This document shows, piece by piece, positions 5,374 to 11,323 of a DNA stretch of 11,323 bases. The notes below the pieces were generated by a model. It saw nothing but the letters and a program-made list of their open reading frames with translations. It was not told the DNA's origin and did no database searches. Position 1 is the first letter of the stretch. The number at the start of each line of letters is the position of its first letter. The position numbers and the translations under genes are program-made. The DNA comes from CAYSHJ01 sp964589725 (lineage in GTDB: Bacteria > Planctomycetota > Planctomycetia > Planctomycetales > Planctomycetaceae), in the NCBI GenBank assembly GCA_964589725.1, contig CAZPUJ010000307.1, positions 1 through 11,323 on the forward strand, written 5' to 3'.

Positions 5374-8085
5374 CTAATGGACATAGACGAATTCATTACT
5401 GTTGAGCAGTACCAACGCCGCTTGTTGCCAAGCGGCGTTTAAGGCGGCTTCTTTTTCCGGGTCGGTTGCCGTGGGCCTGTTCGCGAGTTGTTCTTGCGAC
5501 AGTTCAGAAAGCGTGCGGACGATGTTGTCCGATTCTTTCGCAGACGGCTCGCGAGCGAACAGCAAGCGGAAGGCAAATCGAATGCGGTCTCGTTCGTTGG
5601 AGGCGGCGGACCAGATTCGCTCGGAAAGGCCAGTAGCAGCTCGACCGGCCGCGGGGCCGTGCAGCATCGCGAGGGCTTGCAATGGGACGTTCGAGACCGA
5701 ACGCTCGGGGCAGTTGACTTCCATCTGCGGCGTGTCGAAGAGTTCCAGCATCGTGAGGTGCTGACTACGTCGCACGATCTGATAGATCGAGCGACGACGA
5801 CCTGGCTCGTCGTCGGTATCGATGACGGAGCCGTCGCCCTGCGCGGCTACGTTCGCCCACATGCCGAACTGAGTCGGGTTCAGTCGCGCGGAGACCGATA
5901 GCAAACTGTCGCGAACGACTTCGCCTTGATGCCGCTTCGGCGTCCAGGCGCCGAGCAGAACGTTGTCGGGATCAAGACGTTGCTTTGTTTCGTCGACGTC
6001 GGCTGATTGCCGATAGGAGGCCGATGTGACGATCAATCGATGAAGTGCTTTCTGACTCCATCGTAGACCGGTCACTCCGTGACCGGAATTCGGGTCACGG
6101 AGTGCCCCGTCTACTTTGGCGAATTCCGTCGCTAACCAATCGAGCAGTTCCGGATGCGTCGGATTCGCGCCGCTGCGGCCGAAGTTGGCGATGGTCGGGA
6201 CGATGCCGCGACCGAAGTGGCTGGCCCAGATGCGATTCACATGCACGCGAGCCAGCAGCGGATGTTCCGGCGATGTCAGCCAGCGAGCGAGTGCGATCCG
6301 CCGGCCCGAAGTCTTGTAGCTCGCTTGCGGCGTGAGCTGGAATCCGGCGGGAGCGAGCACTTCGACGACTCCGGCCGCGACCTCGGCTCCGGGTTTGTGG
6401 TAGTCGCCACGGCGAAGGATTCGTCCGGCAGGTGGCTTGTCGTCGAGGTCCGCGAGGCCACGAATGCGCGTGATTGTTTTCTTCAGAGCTTGCTCGGCAA
6501 CGATGGCGGATTTGAGCTTCGTGGATTCATCGCGAAACTCGTCGAAACGGGCGGCCAACTCGGATTCGGCGAGCGACACGGCGGCGAGTCCGTGTTGCTC
6601 GATGAGCGTCTTCTGCTCGGCAGTGCGTTGTTTGGAATCGGCGAGCAGTGCGGCGACGAGCTGGTCGAACAGGGCCTGATCGGCGATTGGCTTTCGGACT
6701 TCGGCGATCAGTTCCTGAGTGATCCGCTTCCGACGAAATCGCAATGTGAGTTCGTTGAGCGATGCCGTGAGCGCCGCAATCCGAGCATCGGTCTGCTTGT
6801 TGTGTTCGTTGATCCGAGCTTCTTGTGGCTCGGTCGCCAGCGAGATCCCGCGCACTTCGGACGGCTGCCACCGAGCTGGATCGAGAGCACCGCCGAAGAC
6901 CGCCTGCAACGAGTAGTAGTCGCGCTGCGTGATCGGATCAAACTTGTGCGAATGACACCGAGCACAATGCACGGTCAGGCCAAGAAACGTCGAGCCGACA
7001 ATCTGCATCGTGTCGGCAAGTACCTGATGGATTTCATTCGGCTCGGTGTAGCCCGGATACGTGGGGTCGAGCGCCGTTCGCAAAAAGCCCGTCGCGGCGA
7101 GCTGCTCGGCGACTTCGGGAGTGATCTCATCCGCTCGCCGCCAATCCGACATTTCGTCGCCGGCAAGCTGCTCTGTGACGAATTGGTCATACGGCAGATC
7201 GCTGTTGAGCGCCCGAATGACCCAGTCGCGATACCGCCACGCCTCGGGCCGCAGCCGATCCGCCGCGAGATACCCGTCCGAGTCCGCATACCCCGCGATG
7301 TCGAGCCACTGCCGCCCCCATCGCTCGCCAAACCGAGGCGACGTGAGCAGCCGATCCACCAACCGATCGAAGGCATCTGGCGAATCATCGGCGAGGAACT
7401 CATCCAATTCTTCAATCGTCGGTGGCAGGCCGAGCAGATCAAAAGTGACTCGCCGCAACAGCACGTGCTTTGAGGCTTCCGCGTTGAAGCTGAGCCCTTT
7501 GGCTGCGAGCTTCTCCAGCAAGAACGCATCAATCGGATTTCGGATCTCGGACTTCGGATTTCGGATTTTCGCCAATGGCACCGCTGGTCGCTTCGGCGGC
7601 TGGAAGGCCCAAAACGCTCGATCCTCGTCCGACACGCGACTGGCGAGTTCGGCTTCGTCGAGCGGAGCCTCTTTGTCGCCGGCAATCGGCGCACCGCTGG
7701 CGACCCAACGCCGAATCAGCTCCAGCTGCCTGGCGTCGAGCCGACCTTCTTCTTTCGGCGGCATCTCTTCCGCGATCAACTTTTGGATCAGCAAACTCTC
7801 GTCCGGCTTGCCGGGAACAAGCGCGGTCCCGCTGTCTCCTCCTTTAACGAGCGCGAAGCGGCGTCGCACATCGAGTCCCGCTTCGAGCTTGCCATCGCCG
7901 TGACACTTCACGCACCGCGTTTCGAAGATCGGCGCGATGTCAACTTCGAACTTTGGTATCGGCGCGTCGGCGGCAATTGCGCGGACCTTGGCATACGCAA
8001 CAGCCGCAATCGAACCGATGAGAATCAAAATGAGCCGCAACACGCACACTGAGAAGGATTGCTGCCGAAACCACGCAATTGTCAT
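5374..8085 (-). CDS. PSCyt1/DUF1549/DUF1553 cytochrome-like exported protein
   Basis: The 903-residue product has the planctomycete layout PSCyt1 (about 45-135), DUF1549 (185-395) and DUF1553 (590-880). A hydrophobic leader (residues 10-35) shows export. The haem-binding CVKCH is at 58-62, with LVPGKPDESLL (89-99) and M108 in EEMPP as a likely distal ligand. A second CARCH (374-378) opens the DUF1549 signature CHSHKFDPITQRDYY. A charged helical segment (about 425-545) may be a coiled coil. The function is unknown; the haem motifs suggest redox or electron transfer. The start at 8085 is chosen for GAGG 4 nt upstream and because the signal peptide follows directly; ATG 8127 with AAGG 9 nt upstream is the alternative. 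Two repeat-derived segments are embedded in frame: residues 173-184 between PSCyt1 and DUF1549, and residues 658-675 inside DUF1553. It is the second gene of the operon, 52 bp after the first. Confidence 0.95.
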   Translation of the reverse strand: MTIAWFRQQSFSVCVLRLILILIGSIAAVAYAKVRAIAADAPIPKFEVDIAPIFETRCVKCHGDGKLEAGLDVRRRFALVKGGDSGTALVPGKPDESLLIQKLIAEEMPPKEEGRLDARQLELIRRWVASGAPIAGDKEAPLDEAELASRVSDEDRAFWAFQPPKRPAVPLAKIRNPKSEIRNPIDAFLLEKLAAKGLSFNAEASKHVLLRRVTFDLLGLPPTIEELDEFLADDSPDAFDRLVDRLLTSPRFGERWGRQWLDIAGYADSDGYLAADRLRPEAWRYRDWVIRALNSDLPYDQFVTEQLAGDEMSDWRRADEITPEVAEQLAATGFLRTALDPTYPGYTEPNEIHQVLADTMQIVGSTFLGLTVHCARCHSHKFDPITQRDYYSLQAVFGGALDPARWQPSEVRGISLATEPQEARINEHNKQTDARIAALTASLNELTLRFRRKRITQELIAEVRKPIADQALFDQLVAALLADSKQRTAEQKTLIEQHGLAAVSLAESELAARFDEFRDESTKLKSAIVAEQALKKTITRIRGLADLDDKPPAGRILRRGDYHKPGAEVAAGVVEVLAPAGFQLTPQASYKTSGRRIALARWLTSPEHPLLARVHVNRIWASHFGRGIVPTIANFGRSGANPTHPELLDWLATEFAKVDGALRDPNSGHGVTGLRWSQKALHRLIVTSASYRQSADVDETKQRLDPDNVLLGAWTPKRHQGEVVRDSLLSVSARLNPTQFGMWANVAAQGDGSVIDTDDEPGRRRSIYQIVRRSQHLTMLELFDTPQMEVNCPERSVSNVPLQALAMLHGPAAGRAATGLSERIWSAASNERDRIRFAFRLLFAREPSAKESDNIVRTLSELSQEQLANRPTATDPEKEAALNAAWQQAALVLLNSNEFVYVH
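6063..6114. repeat. 52-bp near-perfect palindrome, in frame within DUF1553
   Basis: The two 26-bp halves, centred on GAATTC, match as inverted repeats at 23 of 26 positions and end in GTAGAC...GTCTAC. Each half is itself a hairpin: GGTCAC-TCC-GTGACC (6070-6084) and GGTCAC-GGA-GTGCCC (6093-6107). It encodes VDGALRDPNSGHGVTGLR (658-675). As I remember the family, DUF1553 runs almost directly from LATEF to GWS.KALHRL at this point, so the peptide looks like an insertion that kept the frame. Confidence 0.85.
7534..7568. repeat. Five-copy heptamer tandem repeat, in frame between PSCyt1 and DUF1549
   Basis: Five consecutive 7-bp units read CGGATTT, CGGATCT, CGGACTT, CGGATTT, CGGATTT. On the coding strand they give residues 173-184, KIRNPKSEIRNP. 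Because 7 is not a multiple of 3, each unit is read in a new frame and the peptide repeats every 7 residues (IRNP...IRNP). It falls in the linker just before the DUF1549 start (IDAFLLEKL). Confidence 0.85.
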
Positions 8086-8137
8086 CGAACCTCGGAGCGT
8101 CGGTTGTTTCGCGGCACTTCCACACATGGGATCAACC

Positions 8138-8920
8138 TTAGGAAGCGAGTGTCGGCAAAGGATCTTGTTTTTCAAATCGTAGGATGATTTTCTCGCCAAG
8201 CGGCGCTGGTTCCGTGATAGCTCTGGCATGCCATTCCCAATCGGCATGTTTGAAGATCATCAGTCCGCTCTGAGGCGCGACGGTTTCGTGCTGATCCAGT
8301 CCGCTCAAAACCTTGATCCATTGCGCCAATTCCGCGACCTGATGCGGCCTCCAAGGGACGTCTGAAAGTTCCCCGACCGCGTCTCCTTTGCGGCCGTCAA
8401 CCCGAAGATTCTGTTCACCGGGTTCGAACCGGATTTCATCAACGTTGGACCGCAATGCGAGATTCACACATATTGCGAGGTATTTCGGGTACAGTGGAAT
8501 CCCGTGTTGCGTCTTCGGTTTCTCCCATTCGTCAAAGTCGAGCGGACCCGAAATCCAGTGCAGTTGTTTCAGCGGCTTGACGAGTCCTCCACAACACGGG
8601 CAATGCGTCGACAAGCGTAGCCGCACGTCTCCAAGAAACATGACGTTTGCGCGACAGTGCCCACAATACTCTCCCTTCCGATTCATCTTGATAAACTGAA
8701 AGCCCAGCCATGCGACAAGCACCAGCGATCCAATAAGCAACACTAAACCGAATGCCGCAAAACACGCGCGCACGAAGCCGACCGCAGAAGTCGCACTCAA
8801 CAGTGTTAGTCCCCAAATCCCCAGCACTCCCAATACCGCGAGAACTCTCGCGTGGCTTCGGTGTACGGCTTCGTTCCATTCTTTGGCCCGTTTGGCAATT
8901 TCAGGACAAGCGTTCGCCAT
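8138..8920 (-). CDS. Two-TM zinc-ribbon protein with GspE/PilB N-domain-like tail, no ATPase core
   Basis: The 260-residue product has two predicted membrane segments (about 26-44 and 48-74), then a probable zinc ribbon made by CGHC (86-89) and CPCC (107-110). Residues 145-250 resemble the domain preceding the ATPase core in type II secretion/type IV pilus ATPases: YLAICVNLALRSNVDEIRFE resembles the A...ASDIHFEP motif, LRVDGRKGD (172-180) the R.DG motif, WIKVLSGLD (201-209) the LKVMAGLD motif, PQSGLMIF the PQDGR motif, and GEKIILRF (242-249) the GE.VVLR motif. The chain ends there, so no Walker A, Asp box or Walker B is present. This similarity is my reading, not a search result. An ATPase is excluded; a binding or scaffold role is inferred. 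GGAG lies 9 nt before the ATG. It is the first gene of the operon, 52 bp ahead of the PSCyt1 gene. Confidence 0.75.
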   Translation of the reverse strand: MANACPEIAKRAKEWNEAVHRSHARVLAVLGVLGIWGLTLLSATSAVGFVRACFAAFGLVLLIGSLVLVAWLGFQFIKMNRKGEYCGHCRANVMFLGDVRLRLSTHCPCCGGLVKPLKQLHWISGPLDFDEWEKPKTQHGIPLYPKYLAICVNLALRSNVDEIRFEPGEQNLRVDGRKGDAVGELSDVPWRPHQVAELAQWIKVLSGLDQHETVAPQSGLMIFKHADWEWHARAITEPAPLGEKIILRFEKQDPLPTLAS

Positions 8921-9035
8921 CGCTCATTTCTCCGACGCTGGCGCTGAGGCCTCAGACTGGTATGCCCAGCCACATTTCGGACATGCCGTTATCTACCAAT
9001 TCAAAACAGTTTGGCCGGATAGACCGCGAGTTGGA

Positions 9036-9041
9036 AGTATA
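9036..9041 (-). promoter_or_regulatory. Candidate -10 element for the four-gene operon
   Basis: The minus strand reads TATACT here, 5 of 6 matches to TATAAT, about 115 nt before the ATG at 8920. No good -35 is seen at 16-18 bp spacing, so support is weak. Confidence 0.28.
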
Positions 9042-9084
9042 AAGTGCCGGATCGTGAAAATCTGGTTGAGGCGGATTCTGAACC

Positions 9085-9165
9085 CGTAGGTCAGGCTTTC
9101 TAGCCTGACACGAACCGGCAAGATCGCATCAATTCTTCCGGGTCAGCCTCGAAAGGCTGACCTAC
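9085..9165. repeat. REP/BIME-like double hairpin with GTAG and CTAC ends
   Basis: GTAG (9085-9088) is followed by hairpin GTCAGGCT-TTCT-AGCCTGAC (9089-9108, 8-bp perfect stem). After a 33-nt spacer comes hairpin GTCAGCCT-CGAA-AGGCTGAC (9142-9161, 8-bp perfect stem) followed by CTAC (9162-9165). The two halves are inverted copies of each other, with compensated changes in the stems (GGCT/AGCC against GCCT/AGGC). A conserved GTAG next to a short palindrome, paired head to head, is the known layout of REP sequences and BIMEs mobilised by REP-associated tyrosine transposases. Confidence 0.8.
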
Positions 9166-9229
9166 TTCCGTTTTGCAACTACTTCAAGTGGCGAACTGGC
9201 GTTGGGAACCAATTTCGAATGTGATCGAG

Positions 9230-9238
9230 TGTTAGAGT
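9230..9238 (+). promoter_or_regulatory. Candidate extended -10 of the MlrC-like gene
   Basis: TGTTAGAGT fits an extended -10 (TGn followed by TAGAGT), 48 nt before the ATG at 9287, with no clear -35. The same hexamer TAGAGT recurs upstream of the debranching enzyme gene. Confidence 0.25.
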
Positions 9239-9275
9239 CTGCGACCGATTTCTCGACACCCGACCACAACTTCAC

Positions 9276-9280
9276 AGGAG
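9276..9280 (+). promoter_or_regulatory. Shine-Dalgarno of the MlrC-like gene
   Basis: AGGAG ends 6 nt before the ATG at 9287 and supports that start. Confidence 0.7.
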
Positions 9281-9286
9281 CGACCG

Positions 9287-10759
9287 ATGCGTATTGCGAC
9301 AGGTGGCATACTTCACGAGACAAGCACGTTTGCCGCGGGCCGAACGACGGTGCGCGACTTTGAGACTGGCATCGGAATCGCTCGTGGGGCGGAGTTGTTC
9401 GCCAAATACCGCGGGGCGAACTTTTGTTGTGGCGGGTTCATTGACGGCGCGGAGAAGCACGGGTTCGAGTTGGTGCCGCTGCTGTGGGGTTTTGCGTTCC
9501 CCAGCGGGCTGATCGAGCGAGCAGCGTACGAACAGCTCAAACAAGAGTTCCTCGACGGCCTGCGACGCGAGATGGCTCGTGGCGTCGACGGTGTGCTGCT
9601 CGATCAACACGGCGCGATGGTGGTCGAAGAGATCGACGACGGAGATGGAGACTTCATCGAATCGGTGCGGAACGTCGTTGGGCCGAATTGCCCGATCGTG
9701 GTCACGACCGATCTGCACGCGAACCACACCGCTCGGCGCGTGGCCGCAGCGGACGCGATCCTTGGTTACGACACGTATCCACATATCGACATGGCCGAAC
9801 GCGGTCGCGAGGCGGCTGACTTAATTGTGCGCGCGGTGCGCGGCGAGGTTCGTCCGGTCGGAGTGATCCGGACGTTGCCGCTGTTCTGGAGCGCCGCGTG
9901 TCAGGTGACGGCTCATCCCCCGATCGACGAGGCGTTTCGCCTGGTTCACGAGATCGAACGGCGACCGGGAATCTTGTCGGTCACGATCTCGACTGGCTTT
10001 CCCTGGTCCGATATCCCAAACATGGGCGCGTCGGTGATTGTGGTCGCGGACGGAGACCGCTCGCTGGCCGAGGTCACGGCTAATGAACTCGGCGATTGGA
10101 TTTGGTCGCGTCGCGAGCGTTGGCACAAGCGGCCATTGTCCGTGCGCGAAGCTCTGGCCGAAGGGCAGAAGGTCGATCGTTTCCCGATCATGCTGGCCGA
10201 CATGGCGGACAACACGGGCGGCGGTGCTCCCGGCGATTCGACCGAGGTGTTGCGGACGTTTGTCGAGATGGACTTGCCGGATGCGCTTGTGCTGTACTTG
10301 GTCGATCCCGATGTCGCACGGCAAGCTCAGGCGGTTGGCGTCGGCGCGCGAATGCATGTCGAACTGGGAGGCAAGTCCAACCCGATTCAAGGTCCACCGG
10401 TGCCGCTCGACGTCGAGGTGGTCGCTCTGTCGGACGGCCGCTTTCGCTACGACGGACCGATGTACGCGGGCGTCAACGGCGAACTCGGCGCGTCCACGTG
10501 GCTGCGACATCGGGGCATCAACATCGTTGTCGTCAGCGTCCGCATGCAGCCGCTCGATCAAGCGTTCGTTCGGTCGTTGGGGATTGATTGCTCGCGGATG
10601 AAATACATTTCCGTCAAATCGGCCGTTCACTTCCGCTCGGGCTTTGAGCAACTCGGCGGGCGGATTTTCAACATCAACGCCAGTGCAATTCACTCGCACG
10701 ACTTCGCGTCGCTGCCTTATCGCCGCCGTCAAAAGCTGTGGCCACTGGATGCCTTTTGA
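9287..10759 (+). CDS. M81 family metallopeptidase (MlrC-like)
   Basis: The 490-residue product matches the MlrC family (DUF1485 domain plus MlrC C-terminal domain), named for the zinc enzyme that finishes microcystin degradation in sphingomonads. Homologues occur in many bacteria that meet no microcystin, so the natural substrate here is probably another small peptide or amide. Visible features are GGILHETSTFA (6-16), LLDQHGAM (104-111), TTDLHANHT (140-148), GYDTYPHIDMAERG (160-173) and the C-terminal-domain signature LADMADNTGGGAPGDST (303-319). H108, D142, H144 and H166 are candidate zinc ligands. The N-terminus starts directly in the family core and no signal peptide is visible, so it is probably cytoplasmic. 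Length is normal and nothing is missing. It is divergent from the DUF1501 operon; the next gene is 64 bp downstream on the same strand. Confidence 0.92.
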   Translation: MRIATGGILHETSTFAAGRTTVRDFETGIGIARGAELFAKYRGANFCCGGFIDGAEKHGFELVPLLWGFAFPSGLIERAAYEQLKQEFLDGLRREMARGVDGVLLDQHGAMVVEEIDDGDGDFIESVRNVVGPNCPIVVTTDLHANHTARRVAAADAILGYDTYPHIDMAERGREAADLIVRAVRGEVRPVGVIRTLPLFWSAACQVTAHPPIDEAFRLVHEIERRPGILSVTISTGFPWSDIPNMGASVIVVADGDRSLAEVTANELGDWIWSRRERWHKRPLSVREALAEGQKVDRFPIMLADMADNTGGGAPGDSTEVLRTFVEMDLPDALVLYLVDPDVARQAQAVGVGARMHVELGGKSNPIQGPPVPLDVEVVALSDGRFRYDGPMYAGVNGELGASTWLRHRGINIVVVSVRMQPLDQAFVRSLGIDCSRMKYISVKSAVHFRSGFEQLGGRIFNINASAIHSHDFASLPYRRRQKLWPLDAF

Positions 10760-10784
10760 ATATCGAACTGGTTGCGGCTAGAGT
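10756..10784 (+). promoter_or_regulatory. Candidate sigma70-type promoter of the debranching enzyme gene
   Basis: TTGAAT (10756-10761) and TAGAGT (10779-10784) are spaced by 17 bp; each matches 4 of 6 consensus bases. The -35 overlaps the MlrC-like stop codon. Confidence 0.3.
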
Positions 10785-10822
10785 GACTCCACACAACGCC
10801 GAGACAGCAACTGTGAGTCACT
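10782..10822 (+). promoter_or_regulatory. Inverted repeat over the leader and ribosome-binding region of the debranching enzyme gene
   Basis: AGTGACTC (10782-10789) and GAGTCACT (10815-10822) are perfect 8-bp inverted repeats 25 nt apart. The left arm overlaps the candidate -10 and the right arm ends 1 nt before the ATG. It could be an operator, or an mRNA hairpin hiding the start; both are inference. No strong Shine-Dalgarno is otherwise visible. Confidence 0.4.
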
Positions 10823-10823
10823 T

Positions 10824-11323
10824 ATGTTTGGTCCATTGTCGAACGCCGAGTGGCTGGAAGCGGACGGCCTGGGCGGTTTCGCGATGGGAACCGTGAGTGG
10901 CCGTCGCACGAGACGCTACCACGGACTGCTTGTCGCCGCTGTCACGCCGCCCGCCGAACCAGTGATGCTCGTCAGCGGATTCGAGGCGTGGGTAGAAACG
11001 CCGGCCGGGCGATTCGCAATCACGTCGCAAGCGTATCGCGGTGGAGTGATTCATCCGGACGGCGAATCGCGGCTCGAATCTTTCGAATTCGAGCCGTGGC
11101 CTTGCTGGCGGTTTCGGCTGGAAGACGGCACGTGTGTCGAGCAAGAGTTGTTCATGCCGCATGAGGCAGCTGCGGTTTGCTTGCGGTGGCGAATTGTTGG
11201 TCGGCAGACTTCGGAGACCCCTCTTTCTAATCCTCTCTCGGGTGGGGCGAGGGGACCAGATACGGAAGGCTGTACGGTACGATTGATCGTGCGTCCGTTG
11301 CTCGCGGTGCGAGATTATCACTG
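10824..11323 (+). CDS. Glycogen debranching enzyme, N-terminal part (runs off right edge)
   Basis: The 166 residues seen match the GDE_N domain (PF12439) of the bacterial/archaeal glycogen debranching enzymes, which remove alpha-1,6 branch residues from glycogen in the cytoplasm using a C-terminal (alpha/alpha)6 barrel. That barrel lies beyond the window. Key motifs are EWLEADGLGGFAMGTVSG (9-26), RRTRRYHGLLVAA (27-39) and the later VRPLLAVRDYH (156-166). The frame stays open to the edge. The start at 10824 gives the expected family N-terminus, although the ribosome-binding site is weak. Residues of about 128-148 (RQTSETPLSNPLSGGARGPD...) interrupt the usual link between the RWRI strand and the L.VRPLL strand and coincide with a C/G-rich inverted repeat, so they look like an in-frame repeat insertion. 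The gene lies 64 bp downstream of the MlrC-like gene, but probably has its own promoter. Confidence 0.9.
   Translation, partial: MFGPLSNAEWLEADGLGGFAMGTVSGRRTRRYHGLLVAAVTPPAEPVMLVSGFEAWVETPAGRFAITSQAYRGGVIHPDGESRLESFEFEPWPCWRFRLEDGTCVEQELFMPHEAAAVCLRWRIVGRQTSETPLSNPLSGGARGPDTEGCTVRLIVRPLLAVRDYH
11213..11257. repeat. C/G-rich inverted repeat, in frame within the debranching enzyme gene
   Basis: CCCCTC (11218-11223) pairs with GAGGGG (11249-11254), with further partial pairing outside (GA/ACC). Between them lies CCTCTCTCGGGTGGGGCGAG. The stretch is low in complexity and unlike the surrounding codons; it encodes about 15 Gly-, Pro- and Ser-rich residues at a loop position. Confidence 0.5.

Larger units (their letters stand above)
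8921..9286. other. Divergent intergenic region with REP-like element
   Basis: These 366 bp separate the minus-strand operon from the plus-strand MlrC-like gene. They hold a candidate -10 for the operon (9036-9041), the double-hairpin repeat (9085-9165), and the leader of the MlrC-like gene. The minus-strand stretch 8992-8924 can be read as ITACPKCGWAYQSEASAP... to a stop just before the operon's first gene. It has a zinc-ribbon-like CPKCGW but no start codon, and a TAG precedes it, so it may be a gene remnant or chance. Confidence 0.55.

Noticed and set aside
6154..7473. Plus-strand open frame of 439 codons opposite the PSCyt1/DUF1553 gene
   Set aside because: Shadow of the conserved minus-strand gene; the translation is Arg-rich with no family motifs.
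9821..10732. Minus-strand open frame of 303 codons inside the MlrC-like gene
   Set aside because: The plus strand has all MlrC motifs; the minus-strand translation is compositionally biased and featureless.

Overview
The window looks like a chromosomal segment of a member of the Planctomycetota. The best evidence is a planctomycete-type pair: a large exported protein with PSCyt1, DUF1549 and DUF1553 domains, followed by a DUF1501 protein with a twin-arginine-type leader. Moderately high GC, many secreted proteins and several families of small GC-rich palindromic repeats, some lying in frame inside genes, fit this. No phage, plasmid, IS transposase, CRISPR array, tRNA or rRNA gene is visible.

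Layout. (1) Positions 1-1710, minus strand: the first 570 residues of a secreted TIM-barrel-like protein, possibly a glycoside hydrolase relative, running off the left edge. (2) 1933-2304, plus strand: a small membrane kinase of the DgkA family, divergent from (1). (3) 2363-2575: a composite of nested inverted repeats between convergent genes; its right arm encodes the end of the next gene. (4) 8920-2556, minus strand: a probable four-gene operon. It runs from a two-TM zinc-ribbon protein with a GspE/PilB N-domain-like tail but no ATPase core, to the PSCyt1/DUF1549/DUF1553 protein, the DUF1501 protein and an exported epoxide hydrolase. (5) 8921-9286: a divergent intergenic region holding a GTAG...CTAC double-hairpin (REP/BIME-like) element. 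(6) 9287-10759, plus strand: an MlrC-like M81 metallopeptidase-family protein. (7) 10824 to the right edge, plus strand: the N-terminal domain of a glycogen debranching enzyme.

How the genes may work together. The minus-strand operon looks like an export-linked module. A c-type haem protein and a Tat-type DUF1501 partner would act outside the cytoplasmic membrane, with a hydrolase bearing a signal peptide added to the 3' end. What the PSCyt1/DUF1501 pairs do is not established, so the pathway cannot be named. The MlrC-like gene and the debranching enzyme are co-directional but 64 bp apart, with a candidate promoter and inverted repeat between them, so they may be separate units.

The most distinctive signal is the repeat content. 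A 52-bp near-palindrome, a five-copy heptamer and a C/G-rich inverted repeat each sit in frame inside a conserved gene and add 12 to 20 residues at interdomain or loop positions. A relative of the 52-bp element, with the same GTAG/CTAC ends and paired-hairpin design, lies in the intergenic region at 9085-9165. This suggests dispersal of REP-like elements that are tolerated as peptide insertions.
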